A stretch of DNA of 64,000 bases from Lanius collurio (GCA_020086605.1 JACBWW010000004.1:23132240-23196239), one strand, 5' to 3'. Counted from the stretch's first letter, positions 37,380-51,220 are shown. Made by a program: numbers and translations. The notes: generated by a model from the sequence alone, not told the origin.

Positions 37380-38070
37380 CAATTTTGCAATTTCTGGTGG
37401 TCAAGGTGATAGTAGCAGTTTTGTCAAGTGATGGTCAAAATCTTGATCTGTCTGGAGTGGGGGAAGCCAATGAAACACAAAATCCAGTGTGTTAATATTA
37501 CGCTCAGGCTTGGTAGGAATGCCTGGGTGCCTTCCCTGGCTTGGGGAGTCTCACACTGAACGATGTAATGCTGTGGATTACAGGACACTTTGGGAGTTTA
37601 TAGCTTATGAAACTTTCTAAGATGTTACAGTTGCCTTTAGGTCAGTGTAGTTGAGTTAATTGTGGCTCCCCAGAAGCGATGAATACCTTCTGGCCTACAC
37701 GGGGATGTCCTTGTGCTGCCCCGAGGTGAATTTTCACAGGTGAGTCACTGGTTTAAGGACTTTGGCAAGATCAAAAGCACTGTCCCACCTCACAGGACAG
37801 TGAGGCTCTTATGAGCCTCTTTCCTTATCTTGTTCAACACCCAGCTGTAACCTCTGGTGATGGGTGTGTTTGAATCTATAAGCATTAATATTCCAGTCTC
37901 TCACAATATGCTACTGAACATCTTTAAAAGCTGATCTTCCACAATGGATGCAAAAAGTCAGGAGCAATTTTGTCCAGAGAGTCTCACAAGACAAAGTTTA
38001 ATTTCCCTTGTTAGGGTATGCGACAGTCCTGGTGGTATTTTTCTTAAATTAGGCCTGAATTTAAGGGTTT
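37380..38070. other. Unassigned block of higher complexity; possible exon
   Basis: This block is less AT-rich than its surroundings and is not a simple repeat. A near-ideal splice donor CAG|GTGAGT occurs at 37,739/37,740. The frame leading into it is open from 37,660 and reads LWLPRSDEYLLAYTGMSLCC followed by PEVNFH, then meets a stop straight after the donor. Possible acceptors are 'ccccag' (ending 37,673) and 'cctttag' (ending 37,640), both with weak pyrimidine tracts. A 7-bp hairpin (GAGGCTC / GAGCCTC) lies at 37,802-37,819. It could be a real exon, a noncoding-RNA exon or part of an unrecognised LTR. Confidence 0.25.
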
Positions 38071-41000
38071 TTTTCCAGTTTTATTCCGGCATTATTAATC
38101 TATTCTAAATAATATCTCTGCCTTCCTTATTCTTCCAAGCAGTAGACAATAATTGCTTGTTTCTCTTCACTGCTACTGAGGGATTCCACTGGTGCAAATG
38201 TCCTCAGTGTATTATTAGTCCAATTCTATTTCAGCATCATTCCAATGAATTAAGTGGAATTATAAAATTCTAAGCCTTGAAAGCAGAATTAGACCTGTAA
38301 TTGCATTCACATCAGAAGCTAAATTTCCTTTAATCATTTTTACTTTTATCTAAAATTCGTGTAGAAAACTCTTTGCAGAGGTAGGTTATGTACTTTTCTC
38401 CAACATATTTCGCGCTGCAGCAAGTTCCATAAAAAATAAGGTGTTAAAGAAATCACAGTTGCAAAAAAGTGTTTTGCTTCCAGAGATGCTGAGATGCAGA
38501 CTGTGCATGGCTGTAAACATTTTTTGAGTATGTAAGACACTGTGGAACTTTGACCTTGGCAGTCTAGGCAAAAGACAGTGGATAGATTGGAGGCTTCTGT
38601 TGGTTTTTGGAGAACCTACAGGGTAGTGATGGACTTTCTTCTAACCTTCACAACCATTTGGTGAAATGAAACCTGTCAAATTCTCTATACCAGAGATGTC
38701 AGTGGGAATTCAGCATTTTTGATACTAAGCTAGAGTGTTAAAATACAATTGGAAACTTGAGTTAATGCAACACTGAGGATTGGTTCCAGCAGAGTTTCTT
38801 CATAAAAAATGGAATGAATTTTTTTTAAAAGAGGAAGGAGTCACTTAACATTTACTGAGTGTATTTAGTTCTTTTGATGACAGATATATGTGTGAGAGTA
38901 TATGTTCCAGAAAAGATTTTGTTTTGTCTATAAAGTGGATGTGAGTCCAATTTTAAGTGCATTTTTTCTTTTACATCTTAGATATGGAAACATAACCTCT
39001 AATCTTTGACAAGATTCCAGCAGGAAGAGTGAACAAATTTAGCTTATATTGAAAAATCCCTGTAAACAGATGGACAATGTGGAGAGACAATACTTATCAG
39101 TTCCTGAAACTAGAAAGATTTTTCTTTGTTTCTTCTATATATCAACAAATTATGCTATCACAGTGAAGAAATGGTTTGAAAGTTATTAGATTTCAGAAAA
39201 TTAAATATATGAATTAGATAGGAGTGATATATCTCACTGTCAAATAATGGTCTGTGATAGTGAATATGTTCTGGATTTTCATAGCTCTAATATTAAGTGA
39301 TGTCTCAAAACAGCCATTGGAAATACTTTTCATGGAAGATAAAATCCTAGCTGAAGCCTGATTTCTTTCTTTGTCTTGCAATGTAATATTAGGACCCTGG
39401 GAGTTTGGGACCTTTAAAAATATTATTGCATAGTAAATATATGTCTCCATCTAGTCAAAGATCACAGGGAGTATAAATATTATATTTAGCATATTGTATA
39501 TTGTATATATCTATGTATACATATATAACACCAACACATTCTCTGCACTAAAAAAAATTAAATATTTGCTAAATTTTATTTTATGTAATATTCCTCAAGT
39601 ACTTCCTCAAGGGATCTTTGTAGTGTTTCACTCATACCACATGACATACTGACAAAAGTTCAGGACAAATCTAGAGTATGTGAATGCTCCTGTAACTCTC
39701 TCCAGTCATAATTATTAATATGCATTTTTCTGCCTCTCTAAGTGAAAAGGCTTATGGGAGAAATGAGATTGGGACTTTGGGAGACAATTCTTCTGTTATA
39801 TTTCTTTTTCATATGTAGTAGAGCATGGATCATATACAGAATTTAGACCTAGAATGAAAAGTGCTTGGTTCATAGGCTTAGATTTTATTTATTTATTTAT
39901 TTATTTTATTATAACAGTTCTTCTTCAGAATATTCAGTTTATGCAATTTAATTTATAAAAAGCATTGCTTTTTAAAGAGTTTCTTTTCTCCATGTGATAT
40001 ATAATAGAATATATAGTAACAGTTTATTGTAATTCCCTTACTTTATATGTAGATAAACATAAGGAATTATCACTTTAAAGTTGAGGAGATGTTTCAAGCA
40101 ATCAAAAATACAGTCTGTGAAGAAACAAGAACCTTGATGCAAAATTATGGTCCTCGAACCTGCACATGAAACCATTTGATTGTGAAGAAGTCAGGCATAC
40201 CTTTGCATCTTCCTGGAGCCAGTTGGTTCAGTCACACAGCTTTCAAGGGGCTCTGGTGCTAATACAGCAGCCTGTCCATTATTCCTTCTATGTATGTGGG
40301 CATCTATTGGGTTCTAGTTTTTCATTAGGAAATGATAACTCTGGAATGCAGGTCTTTAGAATAGATGATGTAATGGATTAACTTGGCTGAAGTAGCAGGG
40401 AAAAGTCCAGGTGGCCTGAAGAGAGTGCTCTTAATGATTTCAAGTTTGTTTTCCAGCTACCTGTGTGAGACAGTCATTGGTCACCTTCTGGAGATCTACA
40501 GGAAGCTCTTGAAGATATACAAGACATTTTGAATAGGCTTCAGATACCAAGGGCTGAAGTACTTTGAATATCAAAGGCTTTTGAGGAAATAATGATTTTG
40601 GCAAGACTCTCAAATCTTTTCAAAGAATCAAAGATTTTCAAATCTAGTAAAAAGTAAATCGGTTCCATAAATGTCCCTTTTTTCTTCCCTCATCCTCCCC
40701 AGATTTTCATTTCCCTGAAAAACATGTTAAAAATTACCTGTAATTCTGCTTTACATCTTTTCTCAGAATTTGAGATACCACAGATGATTACTTTATTACA
40801 CTATAAATGAAATCCATTGATCTTGATAGGAGTCAACTCTCATAAACCAGGAAAAATAATTTTTCCAAGACTATGATTTTGCTGTAAATCAAAGTAAAGA
40901 ATTTCTGAAACCTTGTTTTCCTTTTTTTCCCCTGGAATATTGGCTTTCAGATAGTTTGGTTTCCAAGCTAAGTTAGGAGTACATTTAGAATTTTCTGCCA

Positions 41001-44000
41001 TATGTAATTGATGTGATACTGAGGAATGAAAAAGATGTGCATCCTCAGCTACATGAGAAGACTTTGATCATGTTTAAAATTATTTTTTTTCCTAACATAG
41101 AGATTTACTAAGGCCATAGTTTTTTAAATCTAGACATACATGAAATTTAATGTCTAGATTCTGACATTGAAAGATAAAAATGGCTCTTGCCAACAGGACA
41201 ACAAGATCTTGTTGCCATTCCTGACCTTTCCTAGCACCTTACTAGTAAGACTATCCAAATGAGGTATAAAATATATGGTTCAATGATTTGTCTAGGAGAA
41301 AGGCAAACCTGCTGAGTACAGTTGTTAGGAGATGGGTGTAGTGTGAACAGTCTTGCACACCTTATCTCCTTCCTCTTTACATCTCTAAATGTAAAAAGAT
41401 TTCAAATTATCTACTTTGTTCTGACATTCACCAGTCTGAGCTGTGGCCCTTGAATGTAGATATGAGAAATCTTTATTTTCATAAAGAATTATACCAGCCT
41501 CCTCAGTAATTCTGCCTGCCTGTCTCCTAGGCAATCCCTAGTATATGACACTTAAAAGGTAAGAGTGTAACAGGAAGTCTCCATGGGATAAGATTAAAAT
41601 TTTGGGTGTACTTTTAACAAGAGTACCTTTGAGGAGTGCTCTGTTGGAACAGTTTCTTCTAGCATATAATAATTAGAAAAAGCAGGAGGAACTGCAGGCA
41701 TGAATTTGTAACATTGAGATTGCTCAATTTATGGAAAAAACATGTTATTTTTCATGCTATGCAGAGAATAATGTAGACATATCCATTGAAGCACAAGCCA
41801 GTACCTAGATGTGGTTCTTCCCAGGCAAGAGCCCTTGCACCTGGCATAAAGAGTACTCCTGATTCCTTCTTGCTTTTTTCATTCAGAGAGACACATTTAT
41901 TTAATAATAGTATCTAGTATTATAACTCTATAGCTTTACTACACACATAGTAGTTATACAGTAATATTATAGGTATGGTATTATCTTTATTTCTTCTGCT
42001 GTCTCAACAAGAGAAATCGTCTTTGTCCCTCAAGTGCCTGGGAGATAACTATGGATAAACTTTCAAAATTTTGGATTAGAAGGAATATGCTTCCTAAAAT
42101 ATGCTATGTTTTGCCAGACAAAATCTATTAGAATTTAGATGAGCCCCTCTTTATAAGATAAATGAAGAAAAGTTTTATTTGCCATGTTGAATAGAATTTA
42201 AATGCCAGACCCCTCGCACTGCCAAAATAAAGGAAATCTTGGACAAATATAAATTTGATTCCTGAAGATCTAAGGGCACAGAAGTTTTAAGTGCCTGCAG
42301 AATAGAGCAACAACAAATCTATTGGTTTTTAGGGTTGCAGTTCTTTATTTGTCCACCTAAAATGTGAGGTTTATATAACACGCAACTAAATTGTTCTGTG
42401 GATTTAATTCTGTCTGATCTCCAAAGTATTAATTGACCTGTAAGAGCTGCCTTGGTGAATAAGACTCATGCCCTTAATAAACTTCAAACTGCAGTCTGAT
42501 AAAGCCCACAGGCCACAGATTTTACAGCCTCTTCACAGTCCTCTCACAAACTGGTTTTGAAATCTTTCAATAGGAAGAAGTATGGAATTGCCAAGTAACT
42601 GATCTAATATTGAGTTCTCTCCAGTTATTATAAATAAAACCCCCAAACCAATAAATGAAGCTATATCTCTCAAAATATTTCTGTGTAAAAATGTCTGTTC
42701 TTACTCAAGAATGTGATGGAAACCACCAAAGTCACTCTTCATATTCTCTACTGCTTCTGTTCTGCTCCTGTCCATCCCTTGTTTCTATATCTAGCCATGT
42801 TTCTTTACCTGTCATATCCTTTTTGTGGTTTCAGAAAAATTTAGAATATATGAGACAATTGCTTATTCACAGTATTAGGTGTAGCAGTCTCAATAGTCAA
42901 GCATACTTGCTATTCTGTTTATAGAATGATGGGTGATTTCTCTGTTTATTAGCAGGTGAGTATTTATCATTTATTATTTCCACCTGTACTTATTAGTTAC
43001 TTAAAATAAAGAAGATAATCTACTCAGTGGCTAAAGCAAAACCAAAAGTCATGAAATGCAAAGATCTTGAAGAATATTTGAAAGGTATTTTAAAATGTAC
43101 AACCTTTGTAAAATTTAAAAATGTTACTTTTTATTTAACTGAACCCTAACAGATGTGCATAGTTTTTGGAAAATCTATGCAAATATTTCAAAGCACAATC
43201 ACCATAAGTTGAATTTGGCAGAGTAGAACAGATGTGTCCACCTGTTAAGAGATTAGGCTATCAGATTTGGGTATGCAAGATGTGATTGAAACCCATAGTG
43301 GGAGCTATTTAGGAATGCATCCAGGTTAGCAGGAGGTAACAGAGATTCTGATTACTGTAGCATTCCACTTTTCCCCAAAGCGATCAATGACTTAAATTAA
43401 GCAAACAGAATAGTACACTTAGGACCACAGAAGGGAGAATGAATATCCTACACTGTGTGAAAACAGTGCAGAAATTATACCTGTTTTTCAGTAACAATGA
43501 AAGGGGAAGAGAACAGGAGGTTCTACAGGGGCTGCAGAATAAAGTGGACTCCAAAAATATTTATTTATTCTCTTTATATTTGCCATCCTTAAAAGCAAGC
43601 ACAGTTATTGATTCAACTACTATAGCAATGTTAGTAATTTTTTTGAGGCACTTCAATAAGCTGTGAGAATAATCATCTCAAAATATACCCAATGCACAGA
43701 ATATCACATTCATTTTAATGTGATTTTTTTTAATCCAGGACTGGAAATTAATTCTGCTTCCTTGCATTTCTTAATAAAGAACAGAACCATATAGTAAAAG
43801 AGATACAGATCAAAGCCAGATTTTGGGCACAAAATGCAAAGAGACTGAGAGAGGTATTGTGGTGGGTTTGTATTTTCTTGAGGAAAGAATATTTTTGCAG
43901 TTGTTGCCAAAAAAAAATCTTCTTTCCACTTGTGTTTTGCCAGCTTGTATCTTCTGAGTGCTCCTGGTTACTTTGTACCTTTGGTACTCTCTTACTCCGA

Positions 44001-44779
44001 AGATCTATTATCCTGCAGAAAAACTGTAAGTTTGTCTGACTTCTGGGGTATTAAATGAAGTTCTAATTTGGTGTCATTGTTGATGATGACGTGTGAAGCA
44101 GAAAAGACATCAGTTGATTTTCAAATGTTGGCTTACTGATATAAATGTTAATAATGAAAACTCTGATTTTGATTTTCTATGCCAATATTAATTTTATGTA
44201 GATATGAGTGAGAAAGGATACAAGTGCCAATAGATTATTAATTCCATTGTACTTACAATTTAAATTTTCCTTATTAAGATTGCTATGGCTTGTGCTACTC
44301 ATCTGCAAAAGTCCAAACTAACTGACATGTGAAATTCAAATGCTTACAGGTACCAAAAGCTTAATTTTATACATTTTAAGAAACTGCTTAGAAATACTGT
44401 ATGACTATGGCAGACCTGTCACTGAAGGATCAGAAATACAAGTAAATCTCTGTGTTCTCATAGTTACGGCAATTGTTTCATTCAAATCTATTTTATTGTA
44501 ACTTTAGGACTGGAAATGAACATAAAGACGTCAGACCAGGGTGTGGAAGTACACAAAATAAAATGAAGGTATATGAGAGAAATCCTCTGAGTTCATGTTT
44601 CTCTAACCAGAGCTAGAAAATAGAAGATGTTTTCTATATAGACCTTGTCAATGGGACCACTTGGTTATTTTTCAACTTATTATTTAGGATGAGATTATAC
44701 TTTTGTACTTTATTGTTTTTGATAGCTGATGAAATGTTATCAGAGGACAGTCTTTACCTTTTACAGTTCTGTCAGCCTG
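38071..44779. other. Unassigned AT-rich DNA
   Basis: About 6.7 kb without a recognised gene or mobile element. It includes a (TTTA)n run at about 39,885-39,909. The stretches at 40,100-40,500 and 42,390-42,560 are relatively complex and repeat-free and could be conserved noncoding sequence, but nothing in one sequence proves it. Confidence 0.5.
39885..39909. repeat. (TTTA)n microsatellite
   Basis: About five to six TTTA units in a row, ending in 'ttttatt'. Confidence 0.9.
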
Positions 44780-44910
44780 TATTGGTTTTGTTTGGCCTGT
44801 TTTTTGGTAGCAGGGGGGTCACAAAGGTGGCTCCTGTGAGAACATCCTGGAAGTTTCCACCATATCCAGCAGAGCCAATCTCTAGTTTTGGTTTGTTCCA
44901 TTGTCACCCC
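44780..44910 (+). mobile_element. Fragment of a common avian interspersed (LTR-type) repeat
   Basis: The order 'ttttggtagcaggggggtc', 'ggtggctcctgtgagaa', 'ggaagtttccaccatatcc' and 'agcagagccaat' follows a repeat I remember as widespread in songbird genomes, in which a G-run is followed by a 'cttctgtgagaag' motif and 'agagccaatgcc'. Only the beginning is present, and it is diverged and truncated on the right. I do not assign a family name. Confidence 0.5.
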
Positions 44911-46970
44911 CTTTTTAGCATGTTTTATATTATGCTCAGATAAACCTCATACCTTCTCAGGAGGGATATGCATATATGAGCAGTTATTATCCCAATTTTC
45001 TGAAGCCTGTAATAATCAACAGTAACCTGATAAAACGACCTTGGTTTTAATCTCAAAATTTTCCCAAGTAATTGCATGGTTCTTGAATCTTGAGTCTTAC
45101 TTCAAGCCATAATCCATTTTCTTAGGAAGGTAAAGTAAGGCAATATGCACATAACATTGTGAGTGTATCTCCTAACCTTTTTCAGTATTTAAATTTAGAT
45201 TTATAACCATCCTTTCATCACTGGATGTAATGGTTAAGTAGATTGCTGCTTTGATTGGCAAGACAATCTGGAATTATGCAGAAATATATTTTTTAATTAG
45301 AAAACACTTTCCAGGTTAAAAATTTTATTTCATATGAAAATTAGTATTTACATTACCAATGGTAAATCTTTTATAGGGAATAATTTAAGAATGTTATTAA
45401 GGTTTCATATTGGCTTTTTTTCAGAAAAAAAAAATAATTTTTTTTTTTTTTTACAAGTTCTTTGTTCTCTCCTGAGAGGAATCTTTCAGTTGTGATGACT
45501 TGGACCAAATGGTTCTGTGCATTTTCCAGCTATCACTCAGGTAGGAAAAGCAGGAGATTAACAAATTCATTTTCATGTTAATCAGAAAGAAATTGAAGCC
45601 AAACCCAGCATAAAAATCAATGAATTAGAATTGATAATTTTTCGGGTGTAAGAACACAATATAGATGAGGGGATAATATAAGGAACTAGAAAACAAACAA
45701 AAATTAATTTTTTTCTCTGTCTATAGGTTTTTGGCTATGGTCTTTTCAATCACAATATTTGAAAGGCTTTTGAGTCAGAACAATAAGCGCACTTCAGGCC
45801 CATGGGCCCCAAATTATGCCTTTCTTCCGTTGAAGAGGATGTAAACAAGCTGCTTTTAGTAATGTTTTATCTATTGTTGGAATGAATAAAGCTGTGGTTG
45901 CAAACACAGCTGAAAGATAGGATGGGTTTTAAATAATTTTGTTCCTGCTGAGCCATTACCAACACCTGCAGTTAAAATAATTATTTCAAATGTTTTTCTT
46001 TTTAAAAGAAGGAGTAGTTAGCAGTAGACCCATCTTGTTATGGTAAATTAACATCTGCACTTAATATGATTCCCCTTGGTTGTAAATATCCTGAATTACA
46101 GCTTATTATCTCCTTTAGAAAGTATGTTTTATGATTTCACCTGTTTTGTACAGAGATAATTAAACATTTCACTGAAATACATGTTGGATGACTATAATCT
46201 TATTTTAGCCATCACAGAAATTATGGAATATTTTTGCAGCAAATATTGTGAGTATTTAATTAAACTCTCTCCTGAAGTAAAGCAAGCATGACTGGTAAAA
46301 ATAGCAAAAATGGATTAGAAGTTCTGAGATTGAAAAGAGCTGAATACAAGAATTGGCTATCTTGTTAATATTTTTTTAAAGAAAATGTTTTCTTAATCTT
46401 AAAAACTAAACATTATAACACTTAAAATTATAGGGATAAATAAGAAAAACCAGGAAGAAATGTGGAATAAACAGGAGAAATTTTTGCCTTATTTTTACCT
46501 AAGGATTGTACTGAAATTAGAAATGGAGCTACTTGGTTTATATCATCATCAAAATAGCTGAAAAAGATACATAGCTTTTCTACATGCAAATCCTCTAAAA
46601 GATTAGGAATTGAAGAATTTATTTTAGAATTTTGCAACTTCAAACTATTTTTATGTGTCTTGCTTTGACCATGCACTTGACCAGATCAGAGCTTATCAAG
46701 CAAGCTCTCAGTTCAGTGGTATTTTCCACCTACTGTCAGAATTCAGATCTATCAGAGTTAGCTCTCAAAATAAACTTTTAATTTATATATCAGAATAAGC
46801 TTTATCAACTTAACATCTAGTGCAAAATAATTTGAAACCTCTGGTGACCTGTGGCTAGAGTGATTTACATCAGATGAAGAAGCTGCTCTGTGTTGTAAAT
46901 TGTCTCCTAAGTTTTATTTCTACTTTGTAAATTTCATCTCACAGATCCATCAGTATTAAGAGCTTTAGAC
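44911..46970. promoter_or_regulatory. Unassigned; candidate conserved noncoding element at 45.7-46.3 kb
   Basis: The left part is plain AT-rich DNA with mixed A/T runs at about 45,428-45,452. From about 45,720 to 46,290 the sequence is repeat-free and lacks open frames. It is dense in homeodomain-like cores ('aattaa', 'taattatt', 'tttaattaaac'), 'cacctg' E-boxes and 'aacaagctgc'-type strings, as often seen in developmental enhancers. This is inferred from texture only. Confidence 0.22.
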
Positions 46971-47135
46971 AATCACAGAATCATAGAATGGTTTGGGTTG
47001 GGAGGGACCTTAAACATTATCCAGTTCCAGCCCTGCTGCCATGAGCAGGGACAGCTTTCACTAGACCAGGCTGTTGGAAGCCCCATCCAATCTGGCCTTG
47101 AACAGTGTCTTCCACTGCATCCACCTGCTCGTTCC
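46971..47135 (-). mobile_element. CR1 LINE, 3' end fragment
   Basis: Starts 'aatcacagaatcatagaatg', followed by 'gtttgggttgggaggga', 'ttcactagaccaggctg' and 'ccccatccaatctggccttg', which is the reverse complement of the avian CR1 3' end. The right boundary is where the match to the CR1 body fades. It is 5'-truncated and noncoding; the 74-codon open frame overlapping it (46,998-47,222) is a by-product. Confidence 0.93.
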
Positions 47136-49390
47136 CTTCCCCCTAGTGTGGAATGTCATGTCTTTATGACTGCATGGATATTTGTTGGGCAGGGTGTGAG
47201 CAGCATAACTGAGATGATGTAAAAACATTTTTTAATTTATTTCTTGCAGATCCCCCAGTGTCTAAGAGATCTCCATAGAGTAAAAAGCAAACACCTAAAA
47301 AAATTGTAGACCACTTGCACAGAATTATATTTTCCTCTAAAGAGATGCCTAAAACTTCTCACTTTTGGAAGGAAGAAGATGCAAGGATTGCCTGAGTTAA
47401 ATTAATATCTCTGTGTTTTTCTCATCTGTGAACTTGATTTAGAAAAAATCCTCCAGCAGAGTATATAGATAACATTAAAAGAAATGAAATGGAGGAGCTC
47501 CTTTGAAACTATAGCTGTCTGCCTTTTTTTTTTTTTTACAGTCTTATTTCTGGTACAAGTGGGTTTGGAAGGAATATTTGGGCAAGTTTCTTTCCAAAGC
47601 ATGGAGCATTTCACTGATCTCCTTAGCACCATTCATTTTCTGACCACTGCAGTCTGGTCTGCCATCCTCTCTCATTTAATTCTGCTTCCTAGCCTCACAT
47701 ACATTTATTTAACTAGATTGTTCAAGCTAGTCTTGCCTTCACAGGAGTACTTACTCTTCTGAAAGATCAGAGTAGTACAGCACACTTGCTCCCAGAGAGT
47801 GCTTGTGAGTGATGCTCCACAAATCCCTTCCTCTGAGATTGAGGGCATCACCTCTATTATAAACCAGCTATTGTCGGGGACCAAGGTTAGCTTCTATCAC
47901 CTGTGGCTGGTCTCCCACATCATGGTGTGAATGCAGCATTGTTGAGACTTTGGGCAGATCTCTGCTTTTCATGTTTAATTTTGCTCTTTTTTTTTCCTCT
48001 CAGTGAATTCTAATCTGTGGTCCTTTGAATGTTATGTGCCCCAGAGGTGCCACTACAGGCACCCAAGCTCTTCCAGTGTCAGCTACAAGAAAAGTCAATA
48101 TTTTCTTTTAAAGGAAGAGGCACAGCAATGATCATAATTAGGTAGACTGTATTTCAGGTTTAAAGAAAAACAGTTCTTAAACCACAGCTCTTATTTAAGG
48201 ACTGAGGCTGACATTATTTTGCTCAGCTCATAAAAACTGATTGGAGAATAATGATGGAGGTTATTAAAAGGAGGTATTTAAAAGTTCAAGCCACTAGGAC
48301 TTATGTCTCCTCTACTCTGAAAAAAACCAGTTCTTTTTGATTTTACAAACTGTTTCAGCCAATTGAAAGCCTAAGAGTATAATGATTTTGAAGGGCATTT
48401 CTGATAGCTTATATCATAATTGGCAGGCATCAAACACTTTCTCCAGCTTGTGTAATAGAGCTGTGCTTTCTCTAACTCACCTATGGTTTAGCTGATGTGT
48501 GAAAGAACTTTAACACATATTGGCCGCTATAAAAAGTTACTGAACCCCCCCCCCCAAACTCAAAGCAAAACAAATAGAAGAAGAACATGTTATATTAAAA
48601 TATGTACTCTGTTACTTGTGATTCTCTTGGAAAGACTATTTTTGTTTGCTTGTATTTTTTTTTTTTTTAATTTACTTTACAATAAAGGCACATTCCAAAA
48701 TTACAATATTTTTAAGAACCCACAGAATTTGTCATGAATAGTCAATATTTTTCAATATTTTTCATCAACTGAGTCTTTGCAGATTACTTTGATGTATGTT
48801 CTAATAATATCCAGATCAGTATAGTTTTGGTGACTTCATTTTGAAAAAAAACCAACCCACATTCCGTATTTATCCTAACACAACTGAACAGAGTGCTTTG
48901 GAACTAGGTCCCAAAATTTCAGAGTAAAAGCAGAATGAGATGGAAACCAAATGAATAATCTATGGGGATGCCTGTGCCTTCTTTCCTGGTATTTATTTAA
49001 AGGAAACCATCTTGTTTAATCTGAACTTAAACTTGGTAGTGATCTCAAAGACATATCCCTTGACATGTTTGAGAGGATAAATTGCTTTCAAGAAAGCTGA
49101 GCAAAAACCAAGGATTCTGATGATACTGAATGATTTGAAAATGTTACCAATTCTTCTTAGAGATGACAAGAATTTTTTTTAACCATGCTATCAGGGAAGT
49201 GATCACAGTGAAAGATTCACCTTGAACTTTTTGTGCTGTTACAATGACATATGTTTAACATCAAGTACAGAAACTTGCTTTCCTGGTCCATGAACACTGA
49301 AAAATCTTTTCAAAAGCCTTGGAAAACAGAGAGATGTGATTTTACATAATCCAAATACATCTTTATCCCCAGCAGACTCAACCTTTATAG
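47136..49390. other. Unassigned AT-rich DNA
   Basis: No gene recognised. Homopolymers occur: T at about 47,526-47,538, C at 48,546-48,555, T at about 48,655-48,668. A perfect 10-bp tandem pair ('caatattttt') lies at 48,743-48,762. Confidence 0.55.
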
Positions 49391-49690
49391 CACTGTTTTA
49401 ATGAAATATTATTCGTTGCTTCAATACCATTTAATTAAAATGTTGGCATGATCCTTAAATCAAATAAAGGTTTTTTAACACAGTAAGGATGTTTATTTTC
49501 TGTTTTTTAAAAGGAACCTTAATTCATGGTTTGTATAAAGTATTGGGATGATTTAATATAGTATATGTAAGGTATCTTTTTATGATGAAGGGCTGTATGT
49601 ATTTTTCTCCTGAAGATATAACTTTTATATGAATACATATGTGTGTTTCTGTATGACGGAGACTAGTTGGACCAGAGGCTAATTTATAAA
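49391..49690 (+). repeat. Local repeat module, copy A (right half only)
   Basis: By eye this aligns to 51,388-51,705. The best stretch is 'tttaattaaaatgttgg', then 'atgatccttaaatcaaata' and 'aagg' (an AATAAA-like signal lies inside), and the match continues to 'gaatacatatgtg' near 49,630. Identity in the best 85 bp looks around 80-85%. No open frame and no known family recognised. Confidence 0.7.
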
Positions 49691-51220
49691 ATCCAATCTT
49701 TTAAGTAAGAATGTAGGGTGCATTTACTTGTGTATAAATCTCAATGTATTTTTAAAATGTGATTCTTTAAAAGCAGACCAGTTATTCCTCTTGTTAGTCT
49801 AAACTTTGAAGAAAAGTGAAAAGTCCCTGTCTTGACTAGCTAAAATTAGTTTTTTTATTTGTTACTGTATTGAAAAAGCTACAGCAAAGTTTTTTGCTAT
49901 CAGGAAATAAATAATTTTTTCATTGTTTAGTACCTTGCCTAACAGAATGTATGCCATCATGGCTTATAGTCCCAGCCTTCACCACTACTTTATTAGTACA
50001 GTTTCTTATAGACCCATACTCATTCCATCATTTGCCCTTAACAAGCCTGTTCCTGCAGAGACCTCTGCAAAAAGGCTCAGTGTGGGAAGACGTGGCTGCC
50101 ATACTTGAGTTAGCATCTGCCTTGAACTTTCCGATCTGCAGTCTTTTGGCTCATCCTGCGCAGATTCATGTAAACTTTGTAAATGTCAAGAACAGCATGT
50201 AGGAAAAGTTTTGTACCCTGTTTTGTAATGCCTTTTTCTGGTTGCAAATATTGAAGTAAAGACAGGAAACACTATGAATTTTAATTTCCTTCTGGTTCTA
50301 GTTCTTTTCTGTTCAGACATATGGAGGAGGTTATTGAAATTCTGATTCTGCAAGTTTCTCTTGTCATCACTTGAAAAATTTTTAGTAATGGAAAAGCCAT
50401 GTTAGTTGCAGGACATTCTACCCACATCTTTACTTAAGCAAGATTCAATTGATTGCATGCATGTCCCAAATATTCTTGGAAACTCACTTCATAAATTTTT
50501 AGAGCAGTGAGATTATACTAGTTCCCAGGAGATGGTAAAACATTTGCAGAGTTTTTTTTCTGGTTTATTCTGAGGATTTTTCATATTTTACATTGTGTCT
50601 GTAGCAGAACAGAGGGTTTAACCTGTCTAAATTTAATCTAAAAGTCAAAATCTCAGATCCCTTCCTTATTGTCTACAGAGTAGAAAATCTGCTGTTTCCT
50701 CAGGGAAGCAAAAATTGCTAGAACTCTATTCTACCTTTTAGCCTCAAGACTGCAGGAAACGTATAGGGATGTTGTGCAGGTGGGAGCCCATGCTGTAAGA
50801 AACAGTGGCCAGTGTTTTAAGAACCCAGATGAAAGTAAGATTTTCCATGGAGAAGCAAAAGTCGCCAAGGACTAGTCAGGTGTTTTGCCTTCTATTTAAC
50901 ATTTGCCAATAAATAGGAGACCTCTGAACAATCTATCAGATAGTTGTTTTGCAACTCACAGGCAATAGTCCCTTAAACAGTGAACAAGGTGGTTCGCAAT
51001 AGTTTAGGAACATCAAGAAGTTCTCAGTTATGGGAGATGATGAAGGAGCTTGTAATATGGTGAAGTCCTCATTTATAACTGGAAAGATTTGCATTAATTG
51101 GAGCTTTATTGACATTCACATATACAGGATGCACAAAATGCTCTTACACTTTGTAACAAATTACAATTTTGTTACAAACCCATTTCCCACAGGAAAAATA
51201 TTAGGAGGGTCACTGTAGTA
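49691..51220. other. Unassigned DNA between repeat-module copies A and B
   Basis: No gene or known repeat recognised. Confidence 0.5.
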
